IMG/VR virus record: IMGVR_UViG_3300032245_001860
Span: 248,001-312,000 of that record
Length of the DNA stretch: 64,000 bases
DNA from: a virus
Strand: one strand, 5' to 3'
The notes under the pieces were generated by a model. The model ran no database searches. It worked only from the letters and a program-made list of their open reading frames with translations, and had not been told where the DNA came from. Each line of letters starts with the position of its first letter. Position 1 is the first letter of the stretch. The translations under genes and the position numbers were made by a program. Shown piece after piece: positions 11,501 through 20,471 of the stretch.

Positions 11501-12861
11501 TAACTTCTGGTTCATGGGCTGGAAGTACAATAACTGGACTTTATGGTGGAACAGGTTATACCACATATACAAAAGGTGACATTTTAGTAGGTGCAGGTGG
11601 AACATTTGTCAAGTTTGCAGTTGGCACTAACAATTATGTTCTTGCAGCTAATTCTGCTTCTGGTTCCGGTCTAACATGGAGAACTGCAAGTTCTGCAACA
11701 GCAACTACTTCTGTTGCACCATCTAATCCGCTTACTGGTGATTTCTGGTACGACACATCAGATGGTAGTTTAAGCGTCTATTATAATGATGGAGACACTT
11801 CGCAATGGGTTGAAGTTGCTGGAGCTTTCACAGGCAATGTAGGTTCTGGTAACATTTACAATATACCTTATTACAATGCTACTGGTATAGCAATTACAGG
11901 TTCAACAAACTTTACAAATGTTGGCACTGGAATTTCAATTCTTTACACAACAGGTTCAACTTCAACATCTACTGGTGCATTAGTAGTTTCAGGTGGTGTT
12001 GGTATTGGTGGAAGTATATACACTTCTTCTTCTTATGCTGCATCAATATCTGGAGTTGTATTAAACAATAGTGTCATCACTTCTGGTACATGGGCTGGAT
12101 CTACAATAACAGCAAGATATGGAGGCACTGGGTATACCACTTATACTACTGGTGACATACTTGTTGGAGCAGGAAGTACATTTATCAAGGTTGGATCAGG
12201 TTCAACCAATTATGTGTTATCTTCCAATCCTATGTATCCTGCAGGTGTTGGTTGGACTTGGGTTTCAGCTGTTGGAGTAGGAACTAATCCTCCATCTACC
12301 ACACACGATTCTGATCTTTGGTGGAATGCTACTGATGGAAGTTTAAATTTCTATTACAATGATGGTGATACCAGTCAATGGGTAGAAATAGCTGGCGGAT
12401 CAGGAATTGATTTGTCACAACCAGTTCATATTACATCAACTGTTGGTTCTACAAATGTTTCCACAGGTGCTTTAATTGTAGATGGTGGAGTTGGTATTCA
12501 AGGACAACTTCATACTGCTTCTCTTGTAATCAATGGAACTTATGATGTTGTTGGATCCAGTGTGACATTGTCTGGAACAGGAGTAAGTCAAGTTATCTAT
12601 CAATTAGACGCATCTATTTATAGATCAGTCAAATATATGATTCAAACTACCCATGGATCAGATTATCAAGTTCAAGAAGCTTTAGTTCTTCAAGATGGTA
12701 CAGATGCTTATTTGACCCAATATGCCCAATTATTATCTCTCAATAACTTAGTCTTGGCCACTTACGATGTGGATTTATCAGGAGGATATATGAGGCTTTT
12801 GGCAAATCCAGTTTACTCCAATACAACTTTCAAAATATACGGAACAGCAGTGAGACTATAA
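5539..12861 (+). CDS. Giant repeat tail fibre, 2440 aa
   Basis: This is the longest gene in the window. The first ~195 residues (KLSNKRVTTSTGKGLPEEKG, then a globular part ending near VGWRYVGQKG) form a distinct virion-attachment type domain. The rest is an array of modules: YGGTGYTxYTKGDILVGAGGTF (at least five), TGALIVTGGVGIG, and GTLYPLF..STTASGVAVS. A NLNVQGTATYIDSTTQTI..PVVVLG unit followed by DRGIEYRRFSGSAI is a block well known in cyanophage structural proteins. A ~110-residue block ending in NPSYKLHVVGDTNLSSGY occurs twice (about 7190-7500 and 10610-10950). Short xxWVEVAG modules occur near 11790 and 12380. The last ~110 residues are a separate tip domain. Confidence 0.75.
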   Translation: MSWSQQDLSFKKLSNKRVTTSTGKGLPEEKGASTLELYLPDIKTELIPGTGNTATGLNGVLYYYGPTAAFGQTLVVDTSVPGNLTWFASSGYGNTTTANDGSAGSESQRLFNWVSDKYDAFGTVSGAGYEIKLYDASNNLITKSDASNWLFDYQTGILMFNNATLSNGNPVSTSGPYKIVGWRYVGQKGIIPAYYGGSGYTTYTKGDLLVGAGGTFIKLNVGSDNYVLSADSTTASGLKWVVNSGSGSGISVLNGLSATTQFFAVGTSGSLFNISSSGSTHTFNIPIAGSGATGLVSTGSQTFAGQKTFTSPILGDLSGTATTAGFATTAATAQGVLSSITGQAVDLSIGLISGTALSYSSNLYYNPASGRLAAVSYTGSWAGSTITGFYGGTGYTTYTKGDILVGAGGTFIKLGVGTDTYVLTASSSSATGLTWSPTAATGITTLNSLTATQQYFSTGTSGSTFNISSSGSTHTFNIPIAGTGTTGLVSTLAQTFAGAKTFTGDVVITSSTASTYMANGALTVNGGVGISGQLSFNQAAMGYTGIATNPVMAFIGSTNTAPITMTVLSDGSLLWEGSSGKLFGINNNLSSGWIFNVGDISGLPILRANADGTIAMAEFAANVGIGLSNPSYKLHVVGDTNLSSGYVYRINGTSVLSSTQVLGLTVNSGNITSGAWSGTAISVPYGGTGLTSYTVGDILYASGSATIGRLAAGTAGSILISAGAGATPYYSSPALFVSGNATTAANINIVATTTGTLYPLFSNVSTTASGVGVSVDSAISYNAATDTLSAGKFSGLASGTAATFTNIYGTLTGVATTATNVNTVSATGTNASHYLLFSPVNGGSGVALSSGAGITFNPSIGQLGLGNGSAIINGLLLGTSSNTITTTSGNLTLNAGGGTVLVAGNLNVQGTATYIDSTTQTITDPVVVLGSGAGGTHTNVTDTQDRGIEYRRFSGSAITGFFGLSNASGRFTFIPNANVTANNTYTGSIGVIEANITGSAITATNFYGTFVGNSASATTAGLATTAQNLNITTTATGTLYPLFTSVSTTASGVAVSVDGTDISYDAATNTLTAGKFSGLASGSAATFTNFYGTLTGNVTGTSTTSQNVNIVSATTGTFYPLFSNISTTASGVAISVDSGLSWNSATDTLTAGTFSGNLSATAATATNFYGTFVGSATTSTSLNVVLAGTNASHPILFTPTAGSASGVAVSTESSFVYNPSTDILSVSGLAVTSTTASTNSSTGALIVTGGVGIGQSVNISGRVGIGTNLLNAALNIQVPSTTTSGIILRGNGSQTSDAITYYSSTGSTQFAVDANGRVRLTGMDGIWNNKVQQNIFDVSDGRVNWNLTTWQYSSIFWVTANASITQASGQLQFTNSGTTSVTGVGVVATGWDTGGANRVFGIVSPSGSERTYFKGYGNLVINPNNPNALHTGWNTMDLITLDISGTANTYVGNIILGKVEGTERFSVGPFGNTKITVGSATTATGLLVKAVASQSGNIIETQASTGVTNFYVSPTGGGSFSDNLEIRSAKEVRFNNSGNTFYTGFKAGSNASNTTYTLPIAFPGSGTSVLQSDSSGALSWVGVVGSASTAQNINIVAANTNSAHQLVFTPASGSGSGVAVSSRTTLNFNPSTDILSVSGLAVTASTASTNSSTGALIVTGGVGIGGTIYTATDLNVGNSTTGRLYFSQATLGSAGTTVIPSMAFIGTTNSPITLSVLTDNSLSFDGSSGQLFSINNNLSTGWIFAVNDISGLPLIRANADGTVAMGEFAGNIGIGISNPSYKLHVVGDTNLSSGYVYRINGTSVLSATSLGTGVTNSSLTAVGTITTGTWAGSTITGLYGGTGYTNYTAGDILVGAGGTFIKLNAGSSNYVLTSNGSGTIPSWQAVPPSAASSVAVSPTTTNSSFSITVVNSASGSGLGLSTIASFVINPSTGILSVSGLAVTSSTSSTSYSTGALIVTGGVGIGGSLYTSSSFADSISGVVLNNGVITSGSWAGSTITGLYGGTGYTTYTKGDILVGAGGTFVKFAVGTNNYVLAANSASGSGLTWRTASSATATTSVAPSNPLTGDFWYDTSDGSLSVYYNDGDTSQWVEVAGAFTGNVGSGNIYNIPYYNATGIAITGSTNFTNVGTGISILYTTGSTSTSTGALVVSGGVGIGGSIYTSSSYAASISGVVLNNSVITSGTWAGSTITARYGGTGYTTYTTGDILVGAGSTFIKVGSGSTNYVLSSNPMYPAGVGWTWVSAVGVGTNPPSTTHDSDLWWNATDGSLNFYYNDGDTSQWVEIAGGSGIDLSQPVHITSTVGSTNVSTGALIVDGGVGIQGQLHTASLVINGTYDVVGSSVTLSGTGVSQVIYQLDASIYRSVKYMIQTTHGSDYQVQEALVLQDGTDAYLTQYAQLLSLNNLVLATYDVDLSGGYMRLLANPVYSNTTFKIYGTAVRL

Positions 12862-12862
12862 A

Positions 12863-13714
12863 ATGGCAGTTATTAGAAACTTTAGGTTACCTGTAGGAAT
12901 TGGTGTTAGCGCTGACTATATTGAAACCTTTGGTGTTATTCAATCAATTAATACAAACACAGGCTCAATTGTAGCTCGTGGTGGTATTGGAGTTAGCGGC
13001 AATATTTATATGGGAGGCAATCTCTCAGTAGGTTCATCTGTCATAGGTGGTACATGGGCTGGAAATACTGTCGCTGGAAGATATGGCGGAACAGGATATA
13101 CAACATATACAAAAGGTGATTTATTAGTAGGGGCAGGTTCCACATTTATCAAAGTTGGAATTGGAGCATCTCATCAAGTACTAAGTTATTCTCCCACAGC
13201 TTCTTCTGGATTAGGTTGGACTGATTTGTCTATAGCTTTTCCAATTTCCACTAATTATGGAACATTTTATAGTACACAAACCCAAACTGTTCATGGTGCC
13301 AATACTATAACCCCTATAACTGTCAATAATACATACGAAGCTGCTAATATTCAAATATATGGTGGAGCTGGAACATCTTCAAGGATACAAATAAATTCAA
13401 CAGGTGTTTATAATATTCAGTTTTCTTTTCAGATGAATTTATCATCTGGAACCCAGCCAGCAGTAGCTGATTTTTGGTTTAGAATTAATGGAGCTGATAT
13501 TCCTTGGTCAAATAGTAAACAAACAATTCAAGGCAAAGATAATCAGCACATTTTAGCATTGAATTTTGTTTCTTCTTTTAATTCAGGACAATATTTTGAA
13601 ATTATGATGAATAGTCCAGACAGTAATTTCACATTAGAAGGTACTGGAGCAACAACTGGACCAACAAGACCAGGAACCCCAAGTGTCATATACACAGTGA
13701 CAAAAGTATTATAA
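12863..13714 (+). CDS. Short tail fibre with C1q/TNF-like tip, 283 aa
   Basis: The N-terminal ~110 residues carry one GGIGVSGNI unit and one YGGTGYTTYTKGDLLVGAG unit, copies of the repeats in the neighbouring giant fibres. The C-terminal ~160 residues (from about STNYGTFYSTQTQTV) look like a jelly-roll of the C1q/TNF type seen at phage fibre tips: GVYNIQFSFQM, then DFWFRINGADIPWS. It lies between the 2440 and 1562 aa fibres with one- and thirteen-base gaps, so it is probably co-translated with them. Its role as an alternative or accessory fibre is inferred. Confidence 0.65.
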   Translation: MAVIRNFRLPVGIGVSADYIETFGVIQSINTNTGSIVARGGIGVSGNIYMGGNLSVGSSVIGGTWAGNTVAGRYGGTGYTTYTKGDLLVGAGSTFIKVGIGASHQVLSYSPTASSGLGWTDLSIAFPISTNYGTFYSTQTQTVHGANTITPITVNNTYEAANIQIYGGAGTSSRIQINSTGVYNIQFSFQMNLSSGTQPAVADFWFRINGADIPWSNSKQTIQGKDNQHILALNFVSSFNSGQYFEIMMNSPDSNFTLEGTGATTGPTRPGTPSVIYTVTKVL

Positions 13715-13720
13715 ATAGAG
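13710..13720 (+). promoter_or_regulatory. Candidate late-promoter-like TATAAATAGAG
   Basis: TATAAATA followed by GAG lies between fibre genes, eight bases before an ATG. It matches the T4 late promoter consensus TATAAATA, but the short distance to the start codon and the AT-rich background make it a weak call. Confidence 0.25.
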
Positions 13721-13727
13721 AGAAAAA

Positions 13728-16700
13728 ATGGCAGACTTAAATTTTCCCTTAAATCCACAAGTAAATGACTACTATACCTTGAATGGTAAAACATTTAGGT
13801 ATGATGGCTCAAAATGGCGCTTTGCTACACAGAGTATAGTTACAGTAAATTCTGGAAGTGCATTGACATCATTAAATAGTCTAACAAATTCTGCCCAAGA
13901 TTTTTCTGTTGGTGTTTCTGGTTCTTTATTTAATATTTCTTCTGCTGGTAACACTCATACATTTAATATCCCAATTGCTGGTTCTGGTTCCACTGGTTTA
14001 ATTTCTACTGGCGTTCAAACAATATCTGGCGCAAAAACATTTACTTCTTCAATTGTTGGAGATTTGACTGGTACTGCTACTACTGCAATAAATTTAAATA
14101 CAGTTTCAGCAGCTTCAAATGCTACACACTATGTTTTGTTTTCTCCAGCAAATGGTGGAAGTGGCGTTGCTGTTTCTTCTGATACAGGACTTACGTTCAA
14201 TCCATCATCAAATACTGTTTCACTTTCTACACTGTCAGCCACAACTGTCAACACATCTACAGCAAGTGTATCAGGTTCTACTGCCTCAACAAATACATCT
14301 ACTGGTGCATTAGTAGTTACTGGTGGAGTTGGCATAGGCCAATCTATTTCTATTGGTGGAAGATTGCAGTTGTTCAATGGTTCTAACTATACAGCTTTCG
14401 TTTCATCTGCATCAGGAAATACAGTTTATACTTTACCAGCAACAACCCCAGCTACAGGTACTTCTGTTTTGCAATCAGACACAACAGGAACTTTGTCATG
14501 GGTAGCTATGACTGCTACAGGTGGTGCATCAGGTAATACTGCAGCAAATGTAAATGTTAATTCTGCTTCAACAAATGCAAGTCATTTTTTAATTTTTAGT
14601 CCAACAGCAACTGGATCTGGAGTAGCATTATCATCAGAATCAGCTTTAGTTTACAATCCATCTACGGACATATTGTCAGTATCTGGATTAGCAGTAACAT
14701 CAGGAACTTCTTCTACTTCTTCTTCAACTGGTTCGCTTATTGTTTCAGGTGGCGTTGGAATTGGTGGCACACTTTTTGTAGGAAACACTATAGGTGTAAA
14801 CTCTGGCGCTTCTGGATTGTTGTTGCAAAAATTAGTTGGGGGCAATTATGGTGCAATTTACTCTGCGGGTGTAACTCCAAGCGCAACAAACTACACAATG
14901 ATTACTGATGGTACTTCAGTTAACTTTAATGGTACTGGTGGAGTTTATTTTAATATCAGTAATTCAAATAAAATTCAAGTTACCACTAATAACATTAATA
15001 TTGTTCCTACAGCAGGTTCTTCATCTACTTCTACTGGATCTTTGACAGTGGCAGGTGGTGTTGGTATTGGAGGTAGTTTATTTGTTACTTCTGCTACTAA
15101 TATATCAGGAGTAATAATAAATTCAGGAGTTATTACTGGTTCTTTAACAGGAACTGCAACATCAGCTGGTTTTGCAACAACTGCTGGGTTAGCCACGACC
15201 GCAGGACTTGCTACAACTGCTGGATTTGCTACAACAGCAACAAATATCAATGTTGTTTTAGCTTCATCTAATGCAAGTCATCCAGTTTTATTTACTCCAA
15301 CTTCAGGTTCAGCATCTGGTTTAGCAGTATCTTCAAACAGCACACTCGTATACAATCCGTCAACAGACTTGTTGTCAGTATCTGGTGTAGCAATAACTGT
15401 TTCTACCGCTTCTACATCAACTTCCACTGGTGCATTAGTTGTTACAGGTGGTGTTGGCATAGGGCAATCTGTATCTGTCGGTGGTAGATTACAGATGTTT
15501 AATGGAGCAAATTACACAGCATTTGTTTCATCTGCATCTGGCAATACTGTATATACTTTACCTGCAACTTCCCCAGCTACAGGTACTTCAGTATTACAGT
15601 CAACTTCTGCTGGTGTATTAAGTTGGGTTGCTATGACGAGTAGTTCTTCTGGAAATACTGCTCAAAATATTGCTATTAATACTGCTGGAAATGTTAATGT
15701 TTTCCATCCAATTCTATTTACACCATCTTCTTTATCTGCTGGTTCTGCTGTTTCAAGTGATACAACTATAACTTTTAACCCTTCTACTGAAACATTAAAT
15801 GTTTCTGGTTTAGCAATTACTTCTGGTACTGCTTCTACAAATACAACAACTGGAGCATTGGTAGTAAGAGGAGGTCTTGGTGTAACTGGTCAATTAACTT
15901 TTGCTACAGCGTCACTTGGATTTACTGGTATCACATCAAACCCATCCATGTCATTTATTGGAAATACTTCAAGTGCTCCAATCACTATGACTGTCCTAAC
16001 TGACAATTCACTCAACTGGGAAGGTTCACAAGGATCAGTATTTTCTATTGATAGCAATTTATCTTCTGGTGAAATTTTCTCTGTCAGTGATATATCTGGT
16101 TTACCTATAATTTCTGCTTCTGCTGGTCAAACTGTAAATATCAATGAATTTGGTGGATATACACAAATTGGTAATGGGTCAATAAACTCATCTTCTACAT
16201 CTACTGGTTCTCTTGTTATTGCTGGCGGTTTAGGATTCACTGGAAATGCTTTTATAGGCGGCACTACCACTATTGTAAATGGAGCGAACAGCACTTCTAC
16301 TGGTTCTGGATCTTTAGTTGTCAGAGGTGGAATTGGAATTACTGGCAACGCTTTTATAGGCGGTACTACTTCTGTAACAAGCACATCAGCTTCTATAAAT
16401 ACTGGCTCCGGCGCATTAGTAGTTTCGGGAGGTGTAGGTATTGGACAGTCTGCTTCAGTTGGTGGCAGATTACAAATGTTCAACGGTGCGAATTATACTG
16501 CTTTTGTTTCATCTGCATCTGGTAATACAGTTTATACTTTACCAGCTACATCTCCCGCAACAGGATCTTCAGTATTAATTTCTTCTTCTGCTGGTGTATT
16601 GAGTTGGGCATCACTTACTGCTGTTGGTTATACTGCTTCTGGAACAGCTGATGGAACAGTCCAATTTAAATCTGGAAGTGGTTTTGCTGGTACAAATAGT

Positions 16701-18416
16701 TTATTCTTTGATACAAACTTACTTGGATTAAGAGTTTCAGGTTTCCCCGGAGGCAATACACCTTCGTCAACAGATGCTGTGTTGAAACTTGAAGCAACTG
16801 TAGGCTCATTCAATGGAAGTGTGAATGGTACTTATATTGCAGTAAATGCTCCTACTGGATTTGCTGGAGATTTAATGAATCTTCAAGTCAACGCAATCTC
16901 AAGGTTCAGGATTGATAATACAGGTGCTGCCACTGCTGGTACGTTTAATTTTAGTGGTACATCTTCAATCACAAATGGATTGAATAGTTCTTCTACAACT
17001 ACAGGAACATTAACTGTTGCTGGTGGTGTTGGATTTACTGGTAATGCCTTTATTGGTGGAACTGTTAATATTACAAATACAACATTGCCTGGATATGGAT
17101 CTACTACTTCTGGTGCATTAGTTGTTGCTGGTGGAGTTGGCATTGGTGGAAGTGTTTATATTGGTGGTCAGATTGGTGTAGGTGGAACTCTTGACTATAA
17201 TGCGCCTGGCAATGTTGCATATTTTGCTGGCAATTCTAATTCATACACTCAAGTTATAGTTCATAATCATAATGCTGGTAATAATGCATCATCTGACTAT
17301 ATTGTAAGTAATGATAGCACAACAGATACCACTTTCTTTGGCGACTTTGGCATGAACTCTTCTGGCTGGGCTGCTACAACATCTGCTTACAATACAGCAA
17401 ATGCGGTTTATTTAGCATCCAACTCTGGTGATCTTGCTATCGGAACTCTTACAACTAATCCAATCAGATTTTTCTATAATAATGGTACTTCTGATGCTGT
17501 AGTTTTTGGTGCAACAGCTGCAACCGTAAACTATGGCACAAACTCTACATCAACAACTTCTGGTGCATTGCAAGTCAAGGGTGGTTTGGGTATCACTGGA
17601 AACGCATTCATTGGTGGTACTACTTCAATTACAAATACAACTGCTTCAACTTCAATTGCTTCAGGTGCTTTGGTTGTATCTGGTGGTGCTGGTATTGCTC
17701 AAACATTATTTGTTGGTGGAAGCATATCAAATGCAAATTATTTCTATTCTGGTGGAAATAATTTTGCTAAATCAGGTCAGGCTCAAGGCGATATTCTTCT
17801 CGATAATAACGCAAATGACACTCCTGGTGTTTTGTATTATTACAGAAATAATACTAACTTTGGTACTGATGTATTCGCAACTGGTATTGGGTCAACAAGA
17901 TATAGAATTGTCAAAGACTTAAATGAATCTGGTGGATCTGAACTTTGGAGCATTGACAGAACTGGTGTTGTAACTCAAACTGCTTGGGCTCCTGGTGAAA
18001 TTATCAAAATGACAGTGCTTGTAGGCGCTGACCTGACAGGAGGTAGTACAACAACAATTAGTACCACATCTGATACTGATGTTGCATCATATTCGTATAC
18101 ACCAGTTTCTTCAAACTCATATTTAGTGATCGAATTTACAACAAGATATTCTGTAGCTGGTGCAGCAGCAGACGATTTTGTTTCAAGAATAGCTGTTGAT
18201 GGAGCAGAACAAAGTTACAATGTTCAAGTTTGGATCAATGGTGCTGGTGGTGGCACAAGATCTGGCACCTTATTCCCATTGATGGCAAGATACACGAATT
18301 CCAATACTACTGCCAAAACAATTTCAGTAACTGTCAGAAGAGGCACTTCTGACGATAATGCAACAGTTTACAAAGATACAACCACTGTAATGAAAATCAC
18401 GGAAATTGGCAGATAA
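13728..18416 (+). CDS. Giant repeat tail fibre, 1562 aa
   Basis: The N-terminus (LNFPLNPQVNDYYTLNGKTF, then YDGSKWRFA) is an anchor module also present in the gene at 25335. The shaft repeats TGALVVTGGVGIGQS, with GGRLQMFNGANYTAFVSSAS and TVYTLPATSPATG blocks occurring three times. It also has FTGNAFIGGTT units and a TMTVLTDNSLNWEGS block related to those at 7200 and 36650. The last ~140 residues (from about IKMTVLVGADLTGG) form a beta-rich tip that resembles a jelly-roll. Its stop overlaps the next start as TAATG. Role as a host-binding fibre is inferred from architecture. Confidence 0.75.
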   Translation: MADLNFPLNPQVNDYYTLNGKTFRYDGSKWRFATQSIVTVNSGSALTSLNSLTNSAQDFSVGVSGSLFNISSAGNTHTFNIPIAGSGSTGLISTGVQTISGAKTFTSSIVGDLTGTATTAINLNTVSAASNATHYVLFSPANGGSGVAVSSDTGLTFNPSSNTVSLSTLSATTVNTSTASVSGSTASTNTSTGALVVTGGVGIGQSISIGGRLQLFNGSNYTAFVSSASGNTVYTLPATTPATGTSVLQSDTTGTLSWVAMTATGGASGNTAANVNVNSASTNASHFLIFSPTATGSGVALSSESALVYNPSTDILSVSGLAVTSGTSSTSSSTGSLIVSGGVGIGGTLFVGNTIGVNSGASGLLLQKLVGGNYGAIYSAGVTPSATNYTMITDGTSVNFNGTGGVYFNISNSNKIQVTTNNINIVPTAGSSSTSTGSLTVAGGVGIGGSLFVTSATNISGVIINSGVITGSLTGTATSAGFATTAGLATTAGLATTAGFATTATNINVVLASSNASHPVLFTPTSGSASGLAVSSNSTLVYNPSTDLLSVSGVAITVSTASTSTSTGALVVTGGVGIGQSVSVGGRLQMFNGANYTAFVSSASGNTVYTLPATSPATGTSVLQSTSAGVLSWVAMTSSSSGNTAQNIAINTAGNVNVFHPILFTPSSLSAGSAVSSDTTITFNPSTETLNVSGLAITSGTASTNTTTGALVVRGGLGVTGQLTFATASLGFTGITSNPSMSFIGNTSSAPITMTVLTDNSLNWEGSQGSVFSIDSNLSSGEIFSVSDISGLPIISASAGQTVNINEFGGYTQIGNGSINSSSTSTGSLVIAGGLGFTGNAFIGGTTTIVNGANSTSTGSGSLVVRGGIGITGNAFIGGTTSVTSTSASINTGSGALVVSGGVGIGQSASVGGRLQMFNGANYTAFVSSASGNTVYTLPATSPATGSSVLISSSAGVLSWASLTAVGYTASGTADGTVQFKSGSGFAGTNSLFFDTNLLGLRVSGFPGGNTPSSTDAVLKLEATVGSFNGSVNGTYIAVNAPTGFAGDLMNLQVNAISRFRIDNTGAATAGTFNFSGTSSITNGLNSSSTTTGTLTVAGGVGFTGNAFIGGTVNITNTTLPGYGSTTSGALVVAGGVGIGGSVYIGGQIGVGGTLDYNAPGNVAYFAGNSNSYTQVIVHNHNAGNNASSDYIVSNDSTTDTTFFGDFGMNSSGWAATTSAYNTANAVYLASNSGDLAIGTLTTNPIRFFYNNGTSDAVVFGATAATVNYGTNSTSTTSGALQVKGGLGITGNAFIGGTTSITNTTASTSIASGALVVSGGAGIAQTLFVGGSISNANYFYSGGNNFAKSGQAQGDILLDNNANDTPGVLYYYRNNTNFGTDVFATGIGSTRYRIVKDLNESGGSELWSIDRTGVVTQTAWAPGEIIKMTVLVGADLTGGSTTTISTTSDTDVASYSYTPVSSNSYLVIEFTTRYSVAGAAADDFVSRIAVDGAEQSYNVQVWINGAGGGTRSGTLFPLMARYTNSNTTAKTISVTVRRGTSDDNATVYKDTTTVMKITEIGR

Positions 18417-19108
18417 TGGGAACGAAATATAATCCAAGTATTGTGAGAAATGGATTAGTATATTATATTGATGCTGCAAACTCCAGAAGTTATAGTGGGT
18501 CTGGAATTACTGCTTATGAACTCAAATTAAGTGGAATTGGTGGAACTTTAGTAAATGGAGTTGGATTCAGTAGTGCAAACAATGGAAGTTTTATTTTTGA
18601 TGGTACAAATGACTATATCCAAATTCCAGTGAGTTATATTCCTTCAGGTAATGAAGTTTCAGTTTGCTTATGGAATTTTGGAACTACAGCGCAAACTTCT
18701 TCAGTGTTTTCAGCGCATTCAGCTGATGAATTTAGAACAATTAACATACACCTGCCTTGGAACGACAATGTAGTTTATTGGGATGCTGGATTTTCTGCCG
18801 GAACATATGACAGAATAAATACTGCAACTTTGACAAATACTCAATGGCAGGGTTGGCATCATTGGGCATTTATAAAAAATGCAACGACTGGTGTCATGGA
18901 ATTGTATTTAGATGGTGTCTTAAATGTTTCTGGAACATCAAAAACACGCACTATGCCTACCCCATCTCAAGCTTTCATTGGTAGATTTCAAATATCATCA
19001 CCACTATATCATATAGGAAGAGTATCACTTCTTCATCTTTACAATCGTGCATTGACAGCTCAAGAAGTATTGCAAAATTATAATGCCACAAAGAAGAGGT
19101 ACATTTAA
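18416..19108 (+). CDS. LamG/concanavalin-like adhesin 1
   Basis: This 230 aa protein is one LamG-like (Laminin_G_3) jelly-roll. It shows the marks of the family: LVYYIDAANSRSYSGSG at the start, FIFDGTNDYIQIP near residue 60, W..HHWAFIKN and MELYLDGVL in the second half, and the closing YNRALTAQEVLQNYNATKKRY. Such domains bind sugars and are common in phage tail adhesins. It begins at TAATG, overlapping the stop of the 1562 aa fibre by one base. Its own AAG AGG codons near the end form the ribosome site for the next gene. Confidence 0.8.
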   Translation: MGTKYNPSIVRNGLVYYIDAANSRSYSGSGITAYELKLSGIGGTLVNGVGFSSANNGSFIFDGTNDYIQIPVSYIPSGNEVSVCLWNFGTTAQTSSVFSAHSADEFRTINIHLPWNDNVVYWDAGFSAGTYDRINTATLTNTQWQGWHHWAFIKNATTGVMELYLDGVLNVSGTSKTRTMPTPSQAFIGRFQISSPLYHIGRVSLLHLYNRALTAQEVLQNYNATKKRYI

Positions 19109-19740
19109 TGGGCCTCAAACATCATCCAAGAATAGTAACAAATGGAATGTTTCTTTACTATGATGCTGCTAATACAAGAAGTTATAGCGGTAGTGGTGTA
19201 ACTATCAACAATTTGTTTTCAGGTTTTGGATGTACTCTTGTTAATGGCCCCACATACTCATCAAATAATGCTGGTTATTTTTCTTTTGATGGTACTAATG
19301 ATTATGCTCAACTCACTCTACCAGCACTTACAAATTGGAGTTTTTCATTCTGGATCTATAACCATACAGTTCCTGTCTCTGAAAAACAATTATTATCTAC
19401 ATCTGGCGATGTTGTTGGCTTGAGTATGATAAGCACCAAATATAATATATGGAATGGTGCTACTAACGTCACTGGTGCATCTGTAGCGCAAAGTACTTGG
19501 TCTAATGTTGTTTTTATTAATGTAAGTGGTATAGCAAGTACTATTTACATTGATGGAGCTCTTGATAGAAGATTTTCCACAAGCAACAGTATAAGCGCTG
19601 GTTCTGCTCAACTTATGGCTATTCTTTCAACTTTAAGAAACACTCAAGCTTATTTAGGCAGTTTTTTAGGATACAACAGAGCTTTGTCATCTCAAGAAGT
19701 TTTACAAAATTATAATGCCACTAAAAAGAGGTATCAATAA
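19108..19740 (+). CDS. LamG-like adhesin 2
   Basis: This is a 210 aa single LamG domain: FLYYDAANTRSYSGSG, YFSFDGTNDYAQL, STIYIDGAL, and a closing YNRALSSQEVLQNYNATKKRY. The middle is diverged from its neighbours, as expected if ligand specificity differs. The ATG overlaps the previous stop by one base and is preceded by AGAGG, eight bases upstream and inside the previous coding sequence. It is shorter than the other members of the chain. Confidence 0.8.
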   Translation: MGLKHHPRIVTNGMFLYYDAANTRSYSGSGVTINNLFSGFGCTLVNGPTYSSNNAGYFSFDGTNDYAQLTLPALTNWSFSFWIYNHTVPVSEKQLLSTSGDVVGLSMISTKYNIWNGATNVTGASVAQSTWSNVVFINVSGIASTIYIDGALDRRFSTSNSISAGSAQLMAILSTLRNTQAYLGSFLGYNRALSSQEVLQNYNATKKRYQ

Positions 19741-20471
19741 TGGGCGTAAAATCTGGACCAAGAATTATAAAGGATTCATTGATAATTCATCTTGATGCTT
19801 CAGTGTCCAGAGCTTATAGTGGCTCTGGCAACACTTGGTATGATATAAGTGGAAATAATAATCATGGATATTTAGTTAATACTCCGACATTTAACTCGTC
19901 AGGCGCAGCAAGTAATTTTTCATTTAATGGAACTGACGAATACGTTGATATCACCACGTCACCAAATACATTTTCATATAACAGATCGAGTTTTACAGTA
20001 TTGGGATGGGTAAGATTCACTTCATTGCCAAATCCTTTTTATGCTGGGACTATAATTGGAAAATGGAATATTGGTTCTGATCAATTCAATGAATTTATAT
20101 TAAATACACAAGATGAAACAAGAACATTTGTCTTAGGTGTTGATTTTGATGATTCGCTGTCTCCAAATAATGCTGTTAGCGATATTGTTACAACAAATAC
20201 AACTTACACTACAAATATTTGGTATCATGTTTGTGGTACTTTTAATAATGGTGTCTCCTCAATTTATCTTAATGGTATATTAGAAAATTCTGCAACAAGT
20301 GCATACACAACAATAAGAACAGATAACACAGCTTATTTAAGATCTGCACTATTTTACACTAATTTATATTCTGTAGGTCAAAGATCAATAATACAGATGT
20401 ACAATCGTGCGTTAACAGCTCAAGAAGTATTGCAAAATTACAATGCTACAAAGAGGAGGTATGGTCTCTAA
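19740..20471 (+). CDS. LamG-like adhesin 3
   Basis: This is a 243 aa single LamG domain. LIIHLDASVSRAYSGSGNTW is followed by YDISGNNNHGYL, FSFNGTDEYVDI, FTVLGWVRF, ISSIYLNGIL-type and RALTAQEVLQNYNATKRRYG segments. It includes the full WYDISGNNNHG strand that some neighbours lack. It starts one base into the previous stop (TAATG). The end codes for KRRYGL, where GAGGAGG serves as a strong ribosome site for the following gene. Confidence 0.8.
   Translation: MGVKSGPRIIKDSLIIHLDASVSRAYSGSGNTWYDISGNNNHGYLVNTPTFNSSGAASNFSFNGTDEYVDITTSPNTFSYNRSSFTVLGWVRFTSLPNPFYAGTIIGKWNIGSDQFNEFILNTQDETRTFVLGVDFDDSLSPNNAVSDIVTTNTTYTTNIWYHVCGTFNNGVSSIYLNGILENSATSAYTTIRTDNTAYLRSALFYTNLYSVGQRSIIQMYNRALTAQEVLQNYNATKRRYGL

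Noticed and set aside
2404-18000. Many minus-strand open frames inside the fibre genes, rich in Val and Pro
   Set aside because: They mirror the Gly/Thr/Ser repeats on the other strand, lack ribosome sites, and repeat wherever the plus-strand repeats do. They are antisense shadows.
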